64,000 nucleotides of DNA. Origin: Caenimonas aquaedulcis (GTDB lineage Bacteria; Pseudomonadota; Gammaproteobacteria; Burkholderiales; Burkholderiaceae_C). The position numbers were made by a program, and so were the translations under genes. The notes under the pieces were generated by a model that was not told the DNA's origin, did no database searches, and worked only from the letters and a program-made list of their open reading frames with translations. The stretch lies in contig NZ_JADWYS010000001.1 in NCBI RefSeq assembly GCF_015831345.1, forward strand, positions 1,374,118 to 1,438,117. The letters are read 5' to 3'. Position 1 is the first letter of the stretch. Every line of letters begins with the position of its first letter. This document shows, piece after piece, positions 59,708 through 64,000 of this stretch.

Positions 59708-62314
59708 TTGTTGACGGACAAGGACACGGCCATAGCCGCACACACGCCCATGATGGCCCAGTACCTGGCCATCAAGGCGGAGCACCCGCACACGCTCGTG
59801 TTCTACCGCATGGGCGATTTCTACGAGATGTTCTACAGCGACGCCGAGAAGGCCGCGCGCCTGCTGGACATCACGCTCACGCGGCGCGGCAATTCCGCGG
59901 GCGAACCGGTCGTGATGGCGGGCGTGCCCTTCCACTCGGTGGAGAACTACCTCGCGCGCCTGATCAAGCAGGGCGAATCGGTCGCGATCTGCGAGCAGGT
60001 CGGCGACGTCGCCACGTCGAAGGGGCCGGTGGAGCGCAAGGTCGTGCGCGTCGTCACGCCGGGCACGCTCACGGACACCGAACTGCTGAACGACAAATCC
60101 GAGGCGGTGCTGCTGGCCGTGCACCAGGGCTCGCGGCACAAGCTGGGCCTGGCCTGGCTGAGCGTGACGCAGGGCGCGCTGCAACTGGCCGAATGCGCCG
60201 GCGACGAACTCGAGTCCTGGGTGGCGCGCATCGCACCGAGCGAGCTGCTGTTCAGCGCCGACGTCACGCCGCAGTTCGAACAGCGCCTCAAGGCGATCCG
60301 CGCGGGCATGTCGATGTCGCTCACGCAGCGGCCGGAGTTCCAGTTCGATTCCGGGCTGGGACTGCGCAAGCTGCTGGAGCAATTGAACGGCGCGACGCTC
60401 ACGGCCTGGGGCGCCGATGACCTGGTCCTCGCGCATGCGGCGGCGAGCGCGTTGCTCGCGTACGCCGAGCACACGCAAGGTCGCGCGCTCACGCACGTGC
60501 AGAGCCTGCAGGTGCAGCGCGACGACGAACTGATCGACCTGCCGGTGACGACGCGGCGCAACCTCGAGCTCGTGCAGACGCTGCGCGGGGAGGATTCGCC
60601 GACGCTCTTCTCGCTGCTCGACACCTGCATGACGGGCATGGGAAGCCGCATGCTGAAGTGCTGGATGCTGGAGCCGCGCAGGGACAGGAGCCATGCGGTG
60701 GCGCGGCACGAGGCGATCGCGGCGCTCCGCGAAGGTGGGGCCGACCTCCTGCGTGCCGAGCTGAAAGGATGTTCGGACATCGAGCGCATCACCGCGCGCA
60801 TCGCGCTGCGGCAGGTGCGGCCGCGCGAGCTCGTCGGCTTGCGTCATTCGCTGGACAAGGCGGCGCAGTTGTCGCGGCGGCTGGCCGGACAGCAGGGATT
60901 GCTCGCGGAACTCGCCGCCTCGATGACGCCGCCCGAAGGCTGCGCCGCGCTGCTCGCGCGAACGATCATGGACGAACCGGCCGCGCTCGTTCGCGACGGC
61001 GGCGTGATCGCCACGGGCCTGGACGCCGAGCTCGACGAGCTGCGCGCCATCCAGGACAACTGCGACGGCTTCCTGCTGGAGCTCGAAACCCGCGAGCGCG
61101 CGCGCACCGGCATCGCGAACCTGCGCGTGCAGTTCAACAAGGTGCATGGCTTCTACATCGAGATCTCGCAGGGGCAGCTCGACAAGGTGCCCGGGGACTT
61201 CCGCCGGCGCCAGACGCTCAAGAACGCGGAGCGCTTCATCACGCCCGAGCTCAAGGCCTTCGAGGACAAGGCGCTGTCCGCGCAGGACCGCGCGCTCGCG
61301 CGCGAAAAATTCCTGTACGAGCAACTCCTCGACCAGCTGCAAGCTTTCGTGCCGGCCGTCACGCGGCTCGCACGCGCGGTGGCGTCGCTCGATGCGCTGT
61401 GCGCGCTGGCCGAACGCTCGCTCACGCTCAACTGGTCCCGCCCGCAATTCTCGAAGGAGCCCGGCATCGAGATCGTGCAGGGCCGCCATCCGGTGGTGGA
61501 GTCGCGCCTGGCGGAGACCTCGGCGGGCAGCTTCATCGCCAACGACACGCGCCTCGGCCCGAAGCAGCGCATGCAGGTCATCACCGGCCCGAACATGGGC
61601 GGCAAGTCGACGTACATGCGGCAGGTCGCGCTCATCTGCCTGCTCGCGGCGATGGGTTCGTACGTGCCCGCGCAAGCCGCACGGCTCGGGCCCATGGATG
61701 CGATCCACACGCGCATCGGCGCGGCCGACGACCTCGCGAATGCGCAGTCGACCTTCATGCTCGAGATGACGGAAGCCGCGCAGATCCTGCACGCCGCGAC
61801 GCCGCAATCGCTGGTGCTCATGGACGAGATCGGCCGCGGCACCTCGACCTTCGACGGCCTCGCGCTCGCGTCCGGCATCGCCGCGCACCTGCACGACAGG
61901 ACGCAGGCGTACACGCTCTTCGCCACGCACTATTTCGAGCTCACGGAGTTTCCGGCGAAGCATCACGCCGCCATGAACGTGCACGTGAGCGCGACCGAAT
62001 CGGGGACCGACATCGTCTTCCTGCACGAGATCCAGGCCGGCCCCGCGAGCCGCAGCTACGGCATCCAGGTCGCGAAGCTCGCGGGCATGCCCGCTGCCGT
62101 GGTCAACCACGCGCGGCATGCGCTCGCTGCGCTCGAGAGTCAGCAGACCTTAAGCCGCGAACAGGTAGACTTGTTCGCGCCCCCACCGGCAGCCGACACG
62201 CCCATGCACAGCGCGGTGGAGGCCGCCCTGTCGGCGATCCATCCCGATTCGCTGAGTCCCCGCGAAGCACTCGACGCCCTGTACGCCCTGAAGAAGCTTG
62301 GAGAAAAATCATGA
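59708..62314 (+). CDS. mutS: DNA mismatch repair protein MutS
   Basis: An 868-residue mismatch-recognition ATPase. The mismatch-wedging motif is MGDFYEMF (Phe38, Glu40). Walker A is [15 protein letters not shown] at about residue 625; Walker B and signature follow in [19 protein letters not shown] and FATHYFEL. The start is TTG at 59708 with GGAG 6 nt upstream; a second TTG follows directly. It overlaps anbu by 4 bp. A C-terminal region for beta-clamp and tetramer contacts is present. Confidence 0.96.
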   Translation: MLTDKDTAIAAHTPMMAQYLAIKAEHPHTLVFYRMGDFYEMFYSDAEKAARLLDITLTRRGNSAGEPVVMAGVPFHSVENYLARLIKQGESVAICEQVGDVATSKGPVERKVVRVVTPGTLTDTELLNDKSEAVLLAVHQGSRHKLGLAWLSVTQGALQLAECAGDELESWVARIAPSELLFSADVTPQFEQRLKAIRAGMSMSLTQRPEFQFDSGLGLRKLLEQLNGATLTAWGADDLVLAHAAASALLAYAEHTQGRALTHVQSLQVQRDDELIDLPVTTRRNLELVQTLRGEDSPTLFSLLDTCMTGMGSRMLKCWMLEPRRDRSHAVARHEAIAALREGGADLLRAELKGCSDIERITARIALRQVRPRELVGLRHSLDKAAQLSRRLAGQQGLLAELAASMTPPEGCAALLARTIMDEPAALVRDGGVIATGLDAELDELRAIQDNCDGFLLELETRERARTGIANLRVQFNKVHGFYIEISQGQLDKVPGDFRRRQTLKNAERFITPELKAFEDKALSAQDRALAREKFLYEQLLDQLQAFVPAVTRLARAVASLDALCALAERSLTLNWSRPQFSKEPGIEIVQGRHPVVESRLAETSAGSFIANDTRLGPKQRMQVITGPNMGGKSTYMRQVALICLLAAMGSYVPAQAARLGPMDAIHTRIGAADDLANAQSTFMLEMTEAAQILHAATPQSLVLMDEIGRGTSTFDGLALASGIAAHLHDRTQAYTLFATHYFELTEFPAKHHAAMNVHVSATESGTDIVFLHEIQAGPASRSYGIQVAKLAGMPAAVVNHARHALAALESQQTLSREQVDLFAPPPAADTPMHSAVEAALSAIHPDSLSPREALDALYALKKLGEKS

Positions 62315-63141
62315 CCTATTGCGTCGGCATCAAACTGGACGCGGGCCTCGTGTTCCTGTCGGACTCCCGCACCAACGCGGGCGTGGACAACATCAGCACC
62401 TTCCGCAAGATGATCGTTTACGAGCGCCCCGGCGACCGCTTCATGGTGCTGCTCTCCGCGGGCAACCTCAGCATTTCGCAATCGGTGCGCGAGATCCTGC
62501 AGGTCGAGCAGCTCAAGGAAGACCCGGAAGACAAGGAATCGCTCACCATCTGGAACGCCAAGAGCATGTTCGACGCCGCGCGCGTGCTCGGGAACGCGGT
62601 GCGCCACGTGTACGACCGCGACGCGGAAGCGCTCAAGTACACGGGCGTGGAGTTCAACGTCTCGCTCATCTTCGGCGGGCAGATCCGCGGCGAAGGCATG
62701 CGCCTGTTCCAGGTGTATTCCGCCGGCAACTTCATCGAGGCGACGCCCGAGACGCCCTACTTCCAGATCGGCGAGTACAAGTACGGCAAGCCCGTGCTCG
62801 ACCGCGTGATCACGCCCGACACCCGGCTGGACGAAGCCGCCAAGTGCGCGCTCGTCTCCATGGATTCCACGATGAAGTCCAACCTGTCGGTCGGCCCGCC
62901 GCTGGACCTCGTCGTGTACGAGGCCAACCGCTTCGAGACCGACAAGATCATCTCCATCGACATGCAGAACCCGTACTACCGGATGCTGCACAGCAGCTGG
63001 GGCCAGAAGCTGCGCGAAGTCTTCGACAGCCTCGACGACCCGGTCTGGGACGACGCGCAGACGGACACGCCGCTCAAGACGGAAGGCGGCAGGTCCAAGC
63101 CGCTGAAGAAGATCACGCGGCCGGAAGAGCGCCTGATTTGA
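62311..63141 (+). CDS. Proteasome-type peptidase Anbu
   Basis: A 276-residue member of the Anbu (ancestral beta subunit) family, proteasome-like Ntn hydrolases. Met removal would expose Thr2 ([20 protein letters not shown]) as the nucleophile; the following [16 protein letters not shown] is diagnostic. A conserved central region SVDxx-like ([20 protein letters not shown]) is present. It starts inside the mutS stop (ATGA) and ends overlapping the hydrolase start (TTGA). The usual Anbu partners (alpha-E protein, ATP-grasp and transglutaminase genes) are not adjacent. Confidence 0.9.
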   Translation: MTYCVGIKLDAGLVFLSDSRTNAGVDNISTFRKMIVYERPGDRFMVLLSAGNLSISQSVREILQVEQLKEDPEDKESLTIWNAKSMFDAARVLGNAVRHVYDRDAEALKYTGVEFNVSLIFGGQIRGEGMRLFQVYSAGNFIEATPETPYFQIGEYKYGKPVLDRVITPDTRLDEAAKCALVSMDSTMKSNLSVGPPLDLVVYEANRFETDKIISIDMQNPYYRMLHSSWGQKLREVFDSLDDPVWDDAQTDTPLKTEGGRSKPLKKITRPEERLI

Positions 63142-63947
63142 GCCTCGTCGTTTTTTCGCACGGCAACAGCTTTCCCGCGGCCGCGTACGGCGTCCTGTTC
63201 AAGAGCCTGCGTTCGCGCGGCTTCACGGTGAAGGCGGTCGACAAGTTCGGCCACGACGGGGCCTACCCCGTCACCGATAACTGGCGCCACCTCGTGCAAC
63301 AGTTGCACGACTTCGCCGAGCGCGAAGTGCAGAAGCACGGCGAGCCCGCCTTCCTGGTCGGCCATTCGCTGGGCGGCTTCCTGAGCCTGATGTGCGCCGC
63401 GCGCCACCCTGAACTCGCACGCGGCGTGTTGCTGCTCGATTCGCCGCTGATCGGCGGCTGGAAAGCCCGGGCGCTGCGCGCGATGAAGCAGACGCCGCTC
63501 GTGGGGTCCCTCTCCCCCGGCGCGGTGAGCCGCAAGCGCAAGAACCGCTGGCCCTCGCGCGAGGCCGCGCTCGAGCACTTCCAGCGCAAGAAGGCCTTCG
63601 CCGCGTGGGACGAGCAAGTGCTGCGCGACTATGTCGACCACTGCATGCACGACGACGACGGCGAACGCATGCTGTCCTTCGACCGCGAGATCGAGACCTC
63701 GATCTACAACACGCTCCCACACAACCTCGACAGCCTGCTACGCCGCTACCCGCTGCAATGCAACGCGGCGTTCATCGGCGGCCTCGCGTCGCAGGAGATG
63801 AAGCAGGTGGGCATCGCGATGACGCAGAAGGTCACGGGTGGCCGGATCATGATGCTGGACGGCAGCCACCTCTTCCCGATGGAAAAGCCGATCGCTACGG
63901 CGGCCGCCATCGAAGCCGCGCTGCGCGGATTCGACTTTCCTCACTAG
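63138..63947 (+). CDS. Alpha/beta hydrolase
   Basis: A 269-residue serine hydrolase of the alpha/beta fold. The oxyanion region is VVFSHGNSFPAAAYG, the nucleophile elbow is LVGHSLGGFLSLM, and the His candidate is in MLDGSHLFPME. The start is TTG overlapping the anbu stop (TTGA), with GGAAGAG 8 nt upstream; there is no signal peptide. Lipid or ester hydrolysis is likely but the substrate is unknown. Tight coupling to anbu suggests shared regulation. Confidence 0.87.
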   Translation: MSLVVFSHGNSFPAAAYGVLFKSLRSRGFTVKAVDKFGHDGAYPVTDNWRHLVQQLHDFAEREVQKHGEPAFLVGHSLGGFLSLMCAARHPELARGVLLLDSPLIGGWKARALRAMKQTPLVGSLSPGAVSRKRKNRWPSREAALEHFQRKKAFAAWDEQVLRDYVDHCMHDDDGERMLSFDREIETSIYNTLPHNLDSLLRRYPLQCNAAFIGGLASQEMKQVGIAMTQKVTGGRIMMLDGSHLFPMEKPIATAAAIEAALRGFDFPH

Positions 63948-63974
63948 ATCGAAAGCTCGCGAAAGCGGGGCGAA

Positions 63975-63991
63975 TGCACTGCTGCAGTGCA
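63975..63991. terminator. Short hairpin after the last gene
   Basis: TGCACTG-CTG-CAGTGCA forms a perfect 7-bp stem 28 bp after the hydrolase stop, without a visible T-run before the window ends. Possibly part of the operon's 3' end. The last 53 bp hold nothing else. Confidence 0.3.
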
Positions 63992-64000
63992 GCACTGGCG

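Noticed and set aside
59543..62119. An 858-codon frame antisense to mutS.
   Set aside because: Mirror of a strongly conserved gene; its composition reflects third-codon GC bias only.
63738..63995. A small minus-strand gene at the right edge.
   Set aside because: It is antisense to the alpha/beta hydrolase for most of its length and has no ribosome binding site or recognisable domain.

Overview
The window is high-GC DNA from a betaproteobacterium of the order Burkholderiales, most likely family Comamonadaceae (Ramlibacter/Variovorax-like). This rests on recognised protein families and local gene order (queG | tsaE-amiC, mutL ... bcr-miaA, rpsU-yqeY, pmbA | yjgA-mog, trmJ-cysE | suhB) and on a Comamonadaceae-style intergenic repeat; no database search was possible. 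It is densely coded: 62 protein genes are called, many overlap by 4 bp, and no stretch longer than about 200 bp lacks a gene. I saw no rRNA, tRNA, CRISPR array, insertion sequence or prophage.

Layout. 0-2.2 kb: a tungstate-type ABC importer (tupB and a cut-off tupC) divergent from a ModE/LysR-like one-component regulator. 2.1-3.4 kb: an EgtB/SenA-like sulfoxide or selenoxide synthase. 3.6-6.3 kb: TRAP permeases dctQ-dctM and a small membrane protein. 6.3-8.5 kb: a pure-repeat RTX protein. 8.7-13.0 kb: a carbohydrate-type ABC importer. 13.1-15.4 kb: two tandem paralogous TRAP binding proteins. 15.6-18.5 kb: queG | tsaE-amiC. 18.7-21.4 kb: glycine-zipper lipoprotein, a Rieske dioxygenase pair and dedA. 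21.4-30.2 kb: mutL, four accessory genes, bcr-miaA-lolD-like ATPase, aroD and threonine dehydratase. 30.4-34.5 kb: hemerythrin, an FtsX/MacB-type permease and an AttH lipocalin-like protein. 34.5-39.4 kb: a marR-outer membrane factor-emrA-emrB efflux operon. 39.5-41.3 kb: merT-merP and a transglutaminase. 41.4-45.0 kb: TlpA-like thioredoxin, MsbA-like exporter, HI0933-family flavoprotein. 45.1-48.6 kb: rpsU-yqeY, pmbA, yjgA-mog. 48.5-53.7 kb: a four-gene red-light signalling operon (heme oxygenase, bacteriophytochrome, single-domain response regulator, hybrid kinase). 53.9-58.7 kb: a secreted protein, trmJ-cysE, a DUF3606-like protein, a small gene under a LexA box, suhB and an MscS channel. 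58.7-59.6 kb: a HigBA-like toxin-antitoxin pair. 59.7-63.9 kb: mutS-anbu-alpha/beta hydrolase.

How the parts work together. Uptake dominates the first 15 kb. The dctQM permeases and the binding-protein pair, 8 kb apart, share one upstream motif (GTATT-N6-GGGAAAACCC), so they are probably one co-regulated TRAP system. A 24-nt repeat lies at internal junctions of both transporter operons. Both mismatch-repair genes are present, and MutL carries the nicking-endonuclease motif. The most promising unusual items are the shared TRAP motif, a hairpin that would hide the start signal of an ABC permease gene, four hairpins packed between convergent operons, CCGAA/TTCGG pentamers spaced exactly 10 bp apart, a predicted leaderless marR promoter with an operator dyad in its spacer, a LexA box on an unknown small gene, and the coupled mutS-anbu-hydrolase operon.
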